From Paenibacillus sp. FSL R7-0337 (GTDB taxonomy: Bacteria; Bacillota; Bacilli; Paenibacillales; Paenibacillaceae): a DNA stretch of 64,000 nt. The stretch covers positions 3,720,001 to 3,784,000 of the forward strand of contig NZ_CP150218.1 of NCBI RefSeq assembly GCF_037969875.1, written 5' to 3'. The position numbers were made by a program, and so were the translations under genes. Positions within the stretch are counted from its first letter, which is position 1. Each line of letters opens with the position of its first letter. Below the pieces are notes generated by a model. That model was not told the DNA's origin. It searched no databases and saw only the letters and a program-made list of their open reading frames with translations. This document shows positions 41,442-50,345 of the stretch, piece by piece.

Positions 41442-42416
41442 ATGCGATATAACCGTCTGGGCAATAGCGGCCTGCAGGTATCCGCCCTGGGTCTTGGAAC
41501 CAATTCATTCGGCAAACGGGCAGATCTGGAGACCTCGGTCCGCATTCTGCACACCGCTATGGATCAGGGCATTAATTTCATCGATACCGCCAATATCTAT
41601 GCCGGCTCTGAATCGGAGCGGATCATCGGCCTTGCGCTTGAAGGCAGACGCCATAACACAGTGCTGGCGACCAAAGCCGGATTGCCGAAGCATGAGGGAC
41701 CCGGCGGCAGCGGCTCTTCGCGCCATCATCTGATGCAGGAGCTGGAAGGCAGCCTGCGCCGGCTGAAGACCGACTATGTGGATCTGTATCAGATCCATAC
41801 CTTCGATCCCTACACACCGCTGGAGGAAACCCTGCGCACGCTGGATGATTTGATCTCCGCAGGCAAGGTGCGGTATATCGGAGCCTCCAATTATGCCGCC
41901 TGGGAGCTGATGAAGGCGCTTGGGATCAGCGAAGCCCGTAACTGGGCGAAATACATCTCTATCCAGTGCAGCTATTCGCTGGCTGACCGTACGCCCGAAG
42001 CCGAGCTGCTTCCGCTCTGCCTGGATCAGGGTCTGGGCATCATCCCATACTTCCCTCTGGCGGGCGGTATCCTTACCGGCAAATATTCCGGCAGCAGCAA
42101 AGCCCCTGCCGGCTCCAGAGCAGAGACCGATCCGAACTTCCTCCGCTTCCTTACCCCGGAGCGCATCTCGCTCGGGGAGCAGGTTCAGGCGATTGCGGAG
42201 GGGCTGGGCACCTCACCTGCGGCTCTATCCCTGTCCTGGCTAATGAACCGGCCCGCGGTCTCCACGGTGATTGTCGGAGCGACTACAGTAGAACAGGTAC
42301 AGTATAATCTGCAGAGTCTTTCTGCTTCGCCGGATGCGGGGATACTTAAGCAGCTTGACCTGGCCAGCGCCGCCTTCTGTACCGGCGAGCCGTTTGCGGT
42401 CTACCGGCTGCCGTAA
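41442..42416 (+). CDS. Aldo/keto reductase
   Basis: A 324-residue NADPH-dependent TIM-barrel oxidoreductase. The catalytic tetrad can be seen as Asp in FIDTANIYAGSESE, the nearby Tyr, Lys in VLATKAGLP and His in LYQIHTFDP. Cofactor-binding GASNYAAWEL, QCSYSL and PYFPLAGGILTGKY fit the YhdN/Kvb-like branch. AAGGAGAAGTGAGCGC precedes the ATG. It is 30 bp after the DUF342 gene, so it may share the riboswitch-controlled transcript. The substrate is unknown. Confidence 0.88.
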   Translation: MRYNRLGNSGLQVSALGLGTNSFGKRADLETSVRILHTAMDQGINFIDTANIYAGSESERIIGLALEGRRHNTVLATKAGLPKHEGPGGSGSSRHHLMQELEGSLRRLKTDYVDLYQIHTFDPYTPLEETLRTLDDLISAGKVRYIGASNYAAWELMKALGISEARNWAKYISIQCSYSLADRTPEAELLPLCLDQGLGIIPYFPLAGGILTGKYSGSSKAPAGSRAETDPNFLRFLTPERISLGEQVQAIAEGLGTSPAALSLSWLMNRPAVSTVIVGATTVEQVQYNLQSLSASPDAGILKQLDLASAAFCTGEPFAVYRLP

Positions 42417-42453
42417 GCGGTGACGGTGACAGTGACGTTCATATCTATAAACA

Positions 42454-42492
42454 CACAAAGCGAGCTCCCGTAGACGGAGACTCGCTTTTGTG
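42454..42492. terminator. Bidirectional terminator between aldo/keto reductase and hcp
   Basis: CACAAAGCGAG and CTCGCTTTTGTG, with inner CTCC/GGAG pairing, form a long hairpin between the convergent genes, with T-rich sequence on both sides. Confidence 0.75.
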
Positions 42493-42517
42493 TATTTTGG
42501 CTCATGAAGAATGTGTA

Positions 42518-44170
42518 TTATACCGCAGCGATGAACCGCTCCATGTCTTCCTGTACGGTAGTAATACCGCCGATGCCGAAGGTATCTACCAGAACCTTAG
42601 CTACGTTAGGCGACAGGAAGGCCGGAAGCGTAGGGCCCAGATGAATGTTCTTCACGCCCAGATGCAGCAGCGCCAGCAGTACGATCACCGCTTTTTGCTC
42701 ATACCAGGCAATGTTATAGGAGATCGGAAGATCGTTAATATCCGCAAGACCGAAGACTTCCTTCAGCTTAAGTGCTATAACCACAAGAGAATAGGAGTCA
42801 TTGCACTGGCCGGCATCAAGTACGCGCGGAATTCCGCCGATATCGCCAAGCGCCAGCTTGTTATATTTGTATTTGGCACAACCTGCGGTCAGGATCACCG
42901 TGTCACTAGGCAGCTCTGCTGCGAAGTCGGTGTAATAATTCCGGCTCTTCATCCGTCCGTCGCAGCCAGCCATGACGAAGAATTGCTTGATGGCGCCGCT
43001 CTCTACTGCTCCAACCACCTGATCTGCCACGTTCATTACAGCCGCATGGGCGAAGCCGCCGATAATCTCGCCTGTCTCAATCTCTACCGGAGCACTGCAG
43101 CTCTTGGCCTGCTCGATCAGAGCTGAGAAATCCTTCTCTCCGTCCGCGCCTGCCGCGATATGTTGAATGCCCGGATAACCGGTGTTGCCTGTCGTGTACA
43201 GCCGGTCTTTGTAGCTGTCCTTCGGCGGTACGATGCAGTTCGTGGTCATCAGAATCGGACCATTGAAGCTGGCAAACTCCTCATTCTGCTTCCACCATGC
43301 ATTGCCGTAGTTGCCTACGAAGTGGCTATATTTCTTAAAGGCCGGATAGTAGTGGGCCGGCAGCATCTCACTATGCGTATACACATCCACTCCGGTACCC
43401 TCGGTCTGCTTCAGCAGCGCCTCCATGTCCTTGAGATCATGACCGCTGATCAGAATACCAGGGTTCGTGCCTACTCCAATATTGACTTTGGTAATCTCAG
43501 GGTTGCCGTAGGCTGCGGTGTTCGCACGGTCAAGCAGGGCCATTACATCCACGCCGAACTTGCCGCATTCCAGCACCAGGGCTGTCAGCTCGCCGCCGCT
43601 CAGACTGTCATCCAGGGCAGCAGCCAAGCCTTTTTCCATAAAAGCATGTGCACCCGCTTCATAGAAGCCCAACACTGCGGCATGCTCCATGTAAGCAGCC
43701 ATTCCCTTCAGACCATAGGTCAGCAGCTCGCGCAAGGAGCGGATATCCTCATGTTCCGTAGCAAGCACACCCACCGCTCTCGCCTTGTCCATCAGCTCTT
43801 CATCCGTCACCGCATTCCAGTTCGCCGCGTCATGCTCCGACAAATAGGCCATTACTCCGGCATCAGCCACTCTGCTGCGCCACAGATCCCGCAGGGCCAA
43901 TCCTTCCCGGATCTTCGCAGTGAAGTATTCCGGCACGAAGTTGGCATTGGTAATCGTAGCGAACAAGCTCTCTATGATAAATTTCTCCGTCACCGGATCG
44001 GTAATCCCCAGCTCACGCCCGCTGCGCGCGAAAATGGCAATGCCCTTGAGTGTATACACCAGTAGATCCTGCAGATTTGCTACCTCACTGGTCTTGCCGC
44101 ATACCCCCTGAATCGTACAACCGGTCCCCTTAGCTGCCTCCTGACACTGGAAACAAAACATTTCGCTCAT
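42518..44170 (-). CDS. hcp: Hybrid cluster protein (hydroxylamine/NO reductase)
   Basis: A 550-residue cytoplasmic Fe-S-O enzyme that removes nitric oxide and/or hydroxylamine under low oxygen. The N-terminal cluster Cys pattern is [21 protein letters not shown] (C-x2-C-x8-C-x5-C). Hybrid-cluster ligands appear in later motifs: [61 protein letters not shown] and [15 protein letters not shown] 44170 follows AAGGAGTG; the GTG at 44182 lies in that site. A Crp/Fnr-type regulator is divergent, with a perfect dyad between the genes. No hcr reductase gene is adjacent. Confidence 0.93.
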   Translation of the reverse strand: MSEMFCFQCQEAAKGTGCTIQGVCGKTSEVANLQDLLVYTLKGIAIFARSGRELGITDPVTEKFIIESLFATITNANFVPEYFTAKIREGLALRDLWRSRVADAGVMAYLSEHDAANWNAVTDEELMDKARAVGVLATEHEDIRSLRELLTYGLKGMAAYMEHAAVLGFYEAGAHAFMEKGLAAALDDSLSGGELTALVLECGKFGVDVMALLDRANTAAYGNPEITKVNIGVGTNPGILISGHDLKDMEALLKQTEGTGVDVYTHSEMLPAHYYPAFKKYSHFVGNYGNAWWKQNEEFASFNGPILMTTNCIVPPKDSYKDRLYTTGNTGYPGIQHIAAGADGEKDFSALIEQAKSCSAPVEIETGEIIGGFAHAAVMNVADQVVGAVESGAIKQFFVMAGCDGRMKSRNYYTDFAAELPSDTVILTAGCAKYKYNKLALGDIGGIPRVLDAGQCNDSYSLVVIALKLKEVFGLADINDLPISYNIAWYEQKAVIVLLALLHLGVKNIHLGPTLPAFLSPNVAKVLVDTFGIGGITTVQEDMERFIAAV

Positions 44171-44223
44171 TACCTGAATCACTCCTTATCATTAATGGAA
44201 TCGCTCTGTGCCTCGCCTTTACA

Positions 44224-44279
44224 GTTACCAATAATTGTAGTAGACTTTCGTCTATCAATCGGTAACGAATGTTACCAAT
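44224..44279. promoter_or_regulatory. Candidate operator of the Crp/Fnr-type regulator
   Basis: GGTAAC-GAAT-GTTACC (44261-44276) is a perfect dyad with 6-bp arms. The half-site GTTACCAAT (44271-44279) recurs at 44224-44232, 47 bp away. A second dyad, TAGAC-TTTC-GTCTA (44241-44254), lies between them. The GTAAC-N4-GTTAC form agrees with what I recall of HcpR-type sites in Clostridia, which I could not check. Confidence 0.6.
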
Positions 44280-44302
44280 CACAACTCATCGGGAGGAAAA
44301 GT

Positions 44303-45007
44303 ATGAGACCGGAGCCTGCTTCGCTGCAAGCCTGCCTGCTATTTCGCGGAAAATCCGCAGATGAGATCGAACAGTTACTGTATACGCTGGTCTACTCTGT
44401 CAGCTCCTACCATAAGAATGCGATTATTCTGGCAGAGGGTGATCCGGCGGAACGGCTTGGGATTCTGCTCTCCGGCCGCATCGAGGTACAGAAGACACAC
44501 CCCACCGGCAGCAGTGTGACCATCGCGCATCTGAAGGAGGGGCAGACCATCGGCGAAGCCGTATTGTTCCGCAGGAATAACACCGTGCCCGCCACCGTCA
44601 CAGCCACTGGCCCCTGCAAGGTGATGTTCATCAGCAAGCAGGAGCTGCTGAGATTATTCGCAGCCGACACCGATATCCTCACCCGCTTCATCGAGAATCT
44701 GTCCGAGCGGCTGGTGCTCGTGAACAGGAAGATTGAGAACCTGTCCGCCGGGCCGCTGCGCCGCCGTATCGTAGACTTCCTGCTGGAGCAGGGAGAGCAG
44801 CAGGAATCCGATACCTTGAAGCTTCCCTTCAGCCGGAAGGAATGGGCCGAGCATATGAACACCGCCCGCCCCTCCTTGTCGCGGGAGCTGGGGTTCCTGC
44901 GCGACCAGGGCTGGATCGAATTCAAGGGCAATGAAATCACCCTGCTGAACCGGAGCCGGATGCATGATTACATCCAGACTCTGCCTTCTTCGGCAGGCAA
45001 TCTATAG
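44303..45007 (+). CDS. Crp/Fnr-family regulator, probably controlling hcp
   Basis: A 234-residue regulator with an N-terminal cyclic-nucleotide-fold sensor (VSSYHKNAIILAEGDPAERLGILLSGRIEV... LKEGQTIGEAVLF) and a C-terminal HTH (FSRKEWAEHMNTARPSLSRELGFLRDQGWIEFKGNEITLL). It lacks the four clustered Cys of Fnr, so it does not carry an Fnr-type Fe-S cluster; a heme/NO-sensing HcpR-like role is plausible. ATG 44303 follows GGGAGG; the frame continues upstream without a ribosome site. It is divergent from hcp. Confidence 0.85.
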   Translation: MRPEPASLQACLLFRGKSADEIEQLLYTLVYSVSSYHKNAIILAEGDPAERLGILLSGRIEVQKTHPTGSSVTIAHLKEGQTIGEAVLFRRNNTVPATVTATGPCKVMFISKQELLRLFAADTDILTRFIENLSERLVLVNRKIENLSAGPLRRRIVDFLLEQGEQQESDTLKLPFSRKEWAEHMNTARPSLSRELGFLRDQGWIEFKGNEITLLNRSRMHDYIQTLPSSAGNL

Positions 45008-45037
45008 GAACCGCAAATGACCGAGGAGGATACAAGC

Positions 45038-46429
45038 ATGCCACCGTCCACTGCACAACAGATCGACCAGCTGCTGACTAAGCACAGGCAATGGTTTGCC
45101 AGCGGAGTCACGAGAACCCCCGGCTTCCGGCTGGAGCAGCTTCAGAAGCTGAAGGAGGCTATCTCACGCAATGAAGCCCGGATTATTGCTGCACTGAACC
45201 AGGATCTGCATAAAAGCGAGTTCGAAGCTTATGCCACAGAAATCGGATTCACGCTGGACAGCATCGGCTATATGATGAAGCACCTGCGGCGCTGGATGAA
45301 GCCGGTGAAGGTAGGCTCACCGCTGCACCTGTTCCCGGCGCGGAGCAGAATCATAGCCGAGCCTTACGGAACGGCGCTAATTATCGGGCCGTTCAACTAC
45401 CCGTTCCAGTTGCTCATCGAGCCGCTAATCGGCGCCATTGCTGCCGGGAACTGCGCCGTACTGAAGCCCTCCGAGAGTACACCCGCTACCTCCGCTGTTA
45501 TCGAGAATATGATCCGGGAGACCTTTGATCCCGCTTATATCCGGGTAGTACAGGGCGAGAAGGAGACGACGAATCTGCTGATTCATGCGGCGTTCGATTA
45601 TATTTTTTTCACCGGGAGTGTGCCTGTAGGCAGAATTGTCATGGAAGCGGCGGCGAAGAACCTGGTGCCCGTCACCCTTGAGCTGGGCGGCAAAAGCCCG
45701 GTAATCGTAGACCGGAGCGCTGACCTGGAGACCGCCGCGAAACGGATTGTCTGGGGGAAGCTGATCAATGTGGGGCAGACCTGTATTGCGCCTGATTATC
45801 TGCTGGTCCACAGCGGGGTGGCAGCGGAGCTGATTGAGCGGATGAAGCGCTGCGTCACCGATTTCTATGGCACCGACATCCGGCACAACACAGACTATGG
45901 GCGGATCGTGAATGAACGCCAGCTGCGGCGGATCGGAGAGATGCTGGAACGGGACCGCGATAAGCTGATTTCGGGCGGGACAGTGGTCCCTGAGGAGCTG
46001 TATATCGAGCCGTCTCTGATCTATCCGGCGGATTGGAGTGACGCTTCCATGGAGGACGAGATCTTCGGGCCTGTGCTGCCAATTATGGAGTATACACGGC
46101 TGGAGGAGGCCATCCAGAGCATCAACGCCCGTCCGAAGCCGCTCGCTCTCTATCTCTTCACCCGCGATAAGCAGGTGGAGCAGCAAGTGATGACCGGGGT
46201 ATCCTTCGGCGGCGGCTGCATTAACGATACCATCTCCCATGTAGCTAGCACCCGGCTGCCGTTCGGTGGTGTGGGTAACTCCGGGATTGGCGGCTACCAC
46301 GGCAAATACAGCTTCGACCTCTTCTCTCATCACAAAAGCATTGTTAAGCGGGGCACCCGGTTTGACCTCGGCATTGTCTACCCGCCTTACGGCAGCAAGG
46401 TCAAGCTGGCGCGGAAGCTGCTGAAATAG
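45038..46429 (+). CDS. Aldehyde dehydrogenase (class 3-like)
   Basis: A 463-residue NAD(P)-dependent aldehyde dehydrogenase. Motifs: LIIGPFNYPFQLLIEPLIGAIAAGN, KPSESTPATS, FFTGSVPVGR, catalytic Glu in TLELGGKSP, catalytic Cys in NVGQTCIAPDY, EIFGPVLP and a C-terminal membrane-proximal basic end. The short length and VGQTCIAPDY favour the YwdH/ALDH3-type branch acting on fatty or aromatic aldehydes. ATG 45038 follows GAGGAGG. It is 30 bp downstream of the Crp/Fnr gene and probably in the same transcript. Confidence 0.9.
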   Translation: MPPSTAQQIDQLLTKHRQWFASGVTRTPGFRLEQLQKLKEAISRNEARIIAALNQDLHKSEFEAYATEIGFTLDSIGYMMKHLRRWMKPVKVGSPLHLFPARSRIIAEPYGTALIIGPFNYPFQLLIEPLIGAIAAGNCAVLKPSESTPATSAVIENMIRETFDPAYIRVVQGEKETTNLLIHAAFDYIFFTGSVPVGRIVMEAAAKNLVPVTLELGGKSPVIVDRSADLETAAKRIVWGKLINVGQTCIAPDYLLVHSGVAAELIERMKRCVTDFYGTDIRHNTDYGRIVNERQLRRIGEMLERDRDKLISGGTVVPEELYIEPSLIYPADWSDASMEDEIFGPVLPIMEYTRLEEAIQSINARPKPLALYLFTRDKQVEQQVMTGVSFGGGCINDTISHVASTRLPFGGVGNSGIGGYHGKYSFDLFSHHKSIVKRGTRFDLGIVYPPYGSKVKLARKLLK

Positions 46430-46530
46430 CGCGGAGCGAGACGAATAGCGCCATTCTCACGTGAATTGCCGATTTAAAAATCCTGCCCATTATGCAACAT
46501 TTCCTCTGATACAGCGTGTATTTAACCAAT

Positions 46531-46571
46531 TAGAAACGGCTGCGCCGTCCTTTTAAAGGACGGTGCCGTTT
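46531..46571 (+). repeat. Dispersed palindromic repeat, copy D (core only)
   Basis: TAGAAACGGCTGCGCCGTCC plus TTTTAAAGGACGGTGCCGTTT, an imperfect palindrome matching the core of copies A and B. The CAGCGGGAAATAG segment and AT-rich tail are absent. It lies between the aldehyde dehydrogenase and a convergent small membrane-protein gene. Confidence 0.7.
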
Positions 46572-46630
46572 GATTTACTCATTTGGTCTGCGTCCTGTGA
46601 TTTCAAATGCACTATAGGTGGCTGATACTG

Positions 46631-46996
46631 CTACAAATACATTAACCCAACAAGATGCAACAAACCCAATAGGCCCATTGGATATATAATTAATCTAGAG
46701 TATAGGTTCTTAAAATTATTACTTGGATGCTTCTCAAAGAAAAAATGGGCGATCGAGTGAATAATTAAAAATATGTCTATTATAACGAAAGATAACAGAT
46801 GTTGACTTATAAATGAAAACAGTAAAATGGCATACAGTGGCAGATGCAAAATTGTGAATACTTTAAAGGCACGTTCATCTGTCAACTCTCTCAGGAAGAT
46901 AAACATTCTCCATTCCCTGGCTCTGATTGCATCCATTTCGTGCACAAGCAAGAGAGCAAAATTAACCGAAAAAATCGTTAGTAAAATTGATGACAA
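46631..46996 (-). CDS. Small four-TM membrane protein (DUF6713-like)
   Basis: A 121-residue AT-rich gene. The protein has hydrophobic segments near residues 4-18, 46-63, 66-84 and 104-120, with the N-terminal motif LLVHEMDAIRAREWRMFIFL between the first two. The HEMDAI...EWRMF motif recalls a DUF6713/HXXEE-type family of unknown role. Base composition is much lower in GC than the flanking genes, suggesting acquisition. No operon partner. Confidence 0.6.
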   Translation of the reverse strand: MSSILLTIFSVNFALLLVHEMDAIRAREWRMFIFLRELTDERAFKVFTILHLPLYAILLFSFISQHLLSFVIIDIFLIIHSIAHFFFEKHPSNNFKNLYSRLIIYPMGLLGLLHLVGLMYL

Positions 46997-47162
46997 GCCT
47001 ACACCTCACTTATTGATATACTCAGAGTTAATTACATCATAAATAGATAGTTACGTTTCGAGACACGGAAAGGTTCCGGTGAACTACATAATCCCACTTC
47101 TTCTCCATGTTGCCGTATTACTCTGTGAGAAAACCCGGACTTATTCGGTTCACAGCTTAACC

Positions 47163-50126
47163 TCAACCCACCATCCGCCCCGCCACCCAGCCCGCGACCT
47201 CTTTCTCCGGAATAGGCTTGCTGATATAGTAGCCCTGAATCTTGTCACAGCGGGTCCGCTCCAGAAAAGCAAGCTGCTCCGGGGTCTCCACCCCTTCAGC
47301 GGTAACATTCAGTCCCATATCATGGCCGATGGTGACGATGGAGCTGGCCAGCGACATATTGTTCGGGGTATCAATGCTGTCGATGAAGGACTTGTCGATC
47401 TTCAGGGTAGTAATCGGGAGCTGCTTCAGATAGCTGAGTGAGGAATAGCCCGTTCCGAAGTCATCCAGCGCAATACCAATGCCCCTCTCCTTGAGCGCCT
47501 CCAGCTTGGAGCTGATCGCCTCGAAGGATTCCATGAAGATTGATTCCGTAATCTCCAGCTCCAGATACTCCGGCGCAAGCCCGGTATCCTCCAGCACGCT
47601 CAGCACCATCTCCGTGAAGTCCTCCAGCATCAGCTGAATGACCGAGATATTAACCGAGATATGGTAGCCCTCATAGCCCTGATTCTGCAGATCCTTGGTG
47701 AACCGGCAGGCGGCACGCAGCACCCACTCACCTATGGGAACGATTAAGCGGCAGTCCTCGGCAATCCGGATGAAGGATAAGGGGGAGACGAAGCCGAGCA
47801 CCGGGCTGTTCCAACGGATCAGCGCCTCGAAGCCCCAGATCTCGCCAGAGCCGGTATCCACCAGCGGCTGGTAATGCAGCGACAGCTCATTATTGGATAC
47901 CGCGCTTCTCAAGTGATTCTCAATAATCATCCGTTCGTCAAAATACTGCTGCATCTCATGCCCGTAGATCATATAGCTGCCCTTTCCCGCTTCTTTGGCC
48001 TTGTACATGGCAATGTCGGCATTCTTCAGCAGCTCTTCCGCATTCCCTCCGTTCTCCGGGTACTCCGCAATTCCAATACTGGCCGAGATATGCACCACAC
48101 TCGCATGAAGCTGGAATGGCTCCTTGAAGCCCTGTACCAGGGAATCCGCATAACGGATCACCTCACCCGCCTCAGCCACATCCTTGAACAGAATCACAAA
48201 CTCATCACCGCCGAAGCGGAAATGCTTACTGCGCCCGTCAGCGCGGCTAAGCAGCCGTTCACCGACCTGCACCAGCAGTTCATCCCCGAAGGTATGGCCC
48301 ATGGAGTCATTAATGTACTTGAAGTTATCGATATCCAGGAAGAACAGCGCCGCATGGCCGCCGGAATGCTCCTCAATGAACCGCTGCAGCTCCTCGGATA
48401 ACGACAGCCGGTTCGGCAGACCGCTAAGCACGTCATTATAAGCAAGCAGCCGGTATTTCTCCTCACTGGTCTGCAGCAGTGCCTGATTCTCCACCACCTT
48501 GTTATACTGCTCCAGCAGCTCATCCTGTAGGGCAGTCAGCTCCTCATAGGTCGATTCCAGCTCCTGATAGCTCGTCTGCAGCTTGCTCTCATAGCCCTTG
48601 CGGTCCGTTACATCAACCATCGACCCGGCAAACCGGATATATCCGCCGCCCGCATTACGCAGCACCTTGCCCCGCGCCTGAAACCACTTGTATTCGCCCG
48701 CCTTGCTGCGCATCCGGTATTCAGCGTAGTAGTAAGAAGAACGACCCTCCAGATGCTGAATGCGCAGCCGATTCTCCTGCTCGGCATCCTCCGGATGGAG
48801 GATATCCCGCCAGCCGCCGCGGCTCTCATTCAGCTCATCCCGGGCATATCCGAGCACCTCATACCAGCTGTCCGAGAAATAATAGATCATCGTAGACATA
48901 TCAACGTCCCAGATTACCGCATCCGAGCCGTAGGTTGCCAAGCTGAAGCGTTCATTGCTTTTTTCCAGGTTGCTTCTAATCCTTCTGACCAGCTGCACAT
49001 AGAATAACAACACCATAATGAAGGTTACCAGCACCGCAAAAGCAGCCACGATGCTTAGCACCAGCACCTTGTAGGTCTGATAGAAGGAGAACGGCTCGTT
49101 AATCACTTCGCTGCCCTTCGGCAGCTTCTCCGGCGATATCTTGAAGCGCTGCAGCTCATTATAATCAAATACCTTGCGTACACTGCTGTCGGTCACCACC
49201 GGGATATCCCCGGCACGCTCCCCCTTCAGGATACGCAGCGCCTGATCGGCCGCCGTCTGCCCCTGCATTCTGCCGCTGATCAGGCTCCCGCCGAAGGCCC
49301 CATGGTTCAATCCAAAATCATAAATATGATACACCGGAACACTGCTGCTCTTGCCCAGCTCGCTTGCGAACCTGTCGAACTCCACAATTCTTCCGGTAGA
49401 GTCACTATAATATGTAGTCATCAGTATAATACTGTCCGGGGACAGCGCCGATGCCGTAGCTTTGATCTGTTCCATGGACAAGCGGTTCATGGGGAACAGC
49501 GCAAGCTCCGGATTCAAGGAGCTAATCTGATCCATCACCATCCGGCCGGTCGACAGCCCGCTCTCCGAATTATCGAAGACGACATACACCTTTTTCAGCG
49601 AAGGGTTAAGGTCCATGGCCATACGGATGGTGGGGGAAGCATCGATTTTCTCAATAACGCCTGTCATGTTGCGCTTATCCGGGATGCTGTCCACCCCCAG
49701 CTCGTTGACCCCGCTGAAAATAATCGGAGCATCGTTCAGAAGCTCATGGCGGTACTTCATCGCGAAGCTCAGCGCCGCATCGTCTGTTGTAATGATCGTT
49801 TTAATATGGATGTTCTGATACTTGAAGCGGATGGTTTCGTAGAAATGTTCGAGGTTCCCCTGCGTGGGGTACCTTTTCCAGTCCATGTATTCGGTGTAGA
49901 TGACGGGAGGATTAGCGGTACCTTTGAGACGCTCCTCTATGCCGGCACTTTGGTCATCGGTCCAGGCGAAGCCCTTCTGATAGGAATGCAACACCAGCAC
50001 GTTCCGGGCGGGAAGCTCCTCGGCTGCGGCGAATGCAGCTCCTGCCGGGCCTGTTGTACACAGGAAGATCATCAGAGGCAAGAGTACACTCCTTAAAAAC
50101 CTGAGATGAATATGATCTACACTCAT
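47163..50126 (-). CDS. GGDEF-EAL protein with extracellular ABC-substrate-binding-like sensor
   Basis: A 987-residue membrane protein. It has a signal/TM segment near residues 12-35, an extracellular ~310-residue sensor resembling the TrpX-type ABC substrate-binding fold (NVLVLHSYQKGFAWTDDQSAGI), a TM helix at about 360-385, a PAS domain (about 400-510, ending GSMVDVTDRKGYESK), a coiled coil, GGDEF (FRFGGDEF) and EAL. EAL catalytic motifs are complete: GFEALIRW, ELEITES, LDDFGTGYSSL, LKIDKSF, EGVETPEQ. The GGDEF has no RxxD inhibition site at the usual place. Both halves look potentially active. ATG 50126 follows GGGAG. Confidence 0.9.
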   Translation of the reverse strand: MSVDHIHLRFLRSVLLPLMIFLCTTGPAGAAFAAAEELPARNVLVLHSYQKGFAWTDDQSAGIEERLKGTANPPVIYTEYMDWKRYPTQGNLEHFYETIRFKYQNIHIKTIITTDDAALSFAMKYRHELLNDAPIIFSGVNELGVDSIPDKRNMTGVIEKIDASPTIRMAMDLNPSLKKVYVVFDNSESGLSTGRMVMDQISSLNPELALFPMNRLSMEQIKATASALSPDSIILMTTYYSDSTGRIVEFDRFASELGKSSSVPVYHIYDFGLNHGAFGGSLISGRMQGQTAADQALRILKGERAGDIPVVTDSSVRKVFDYNELQRFKISPEKLPKGSEVINEPFSFYQTYKVLVLSIVAAFAVLVTFIMVLLFYVQLVRRIRSNLEKSNERFSLATYGSDAVIWDVDMSTMIYYFSDSWYEVLGYARDELNESRGGWRDILHPEDAEQENRLRIQHLEGRSSYYYAEYRMRSKAGEYKWFQARGKVLRNAGGGYIRFAGSMVDVTDRKGYESKLQTSYQELESTYEELTALQDELLEQYNKVVENQALLQTSEEKYRLLAYNDVLSGLPNRLSLSEELQRFIEEHSGGHAALFFLDIDNFKYINDSMGHTFGDELLVQVGERLLSRADGRSKHFRFGGDEFVILFKDVAEAGEVIRYADSLVQGFKEPFQLHASVVHISASIGIAEYPENGGNAEELLKNADIAMYKAKEAGKGSYMIYGHEMQQYFDERMIIENHLRSAVSNNELSLHYQPLVDTGSGEIWGFEALIRWNSPVLGFVSPLSFIRIAEDCRLIVPIGEWVLRAACRFTKDLQNQGYEGYHISVNISVIQLMLEDFTEMVLSVLEDTGLAPEYLELEITESIFMESFEAISSKLEALKERGIGIALDDFGTGYSSLSYLKQLPITTLKIDKSFIDSIDTPNNMSLASSIVTIGHDMGLNVTAEGVETPEQLAFLERTRCDKIQGYYISKPIPEKEVAGWVAGRMVG

Positions 50127-50286
50127 TCGCACACTCCCGTTCATCTATCTCATAATCGGAATCTGACAAGTCGAAGGATAATGTATACATGGGGCTTCAT
50201 TACGGGGACTGCTTTGATACAATTATAGGGGGAAAAGGTGTTTTTAGAAACAACAAAAAGCGACAGCAGCCGTAGATATTGGACAG

Positions 50287-50305
50287 AGCAGACTGCTAAC
50301 GTTAG
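50287..50305. promoter_or_regulatory. Candidate autoregulatory operator of the LacI-family gene
   Basis: CTAACGTTAG (50296-50305) is a perfect 10-bp palindrome with the central CG typical of LacI-family operators. AGCAGACTGCT (50287-50297) overlaps it as a second palindrome. It lies 40 bp before the start codon. Confidence 0.45.
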
Positions 50306-50345
50306 AATGAATCTGCAGTTGACTGCTTAGACAGGAGGCCTGGCC

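Noticed and set aside
42488-44065. Plus-strand open frames antisense to hcp
   Set aside because: The Hcp reading carries all cluster-ligand motifs; the opposite frames carry none and lack ribosome sites.
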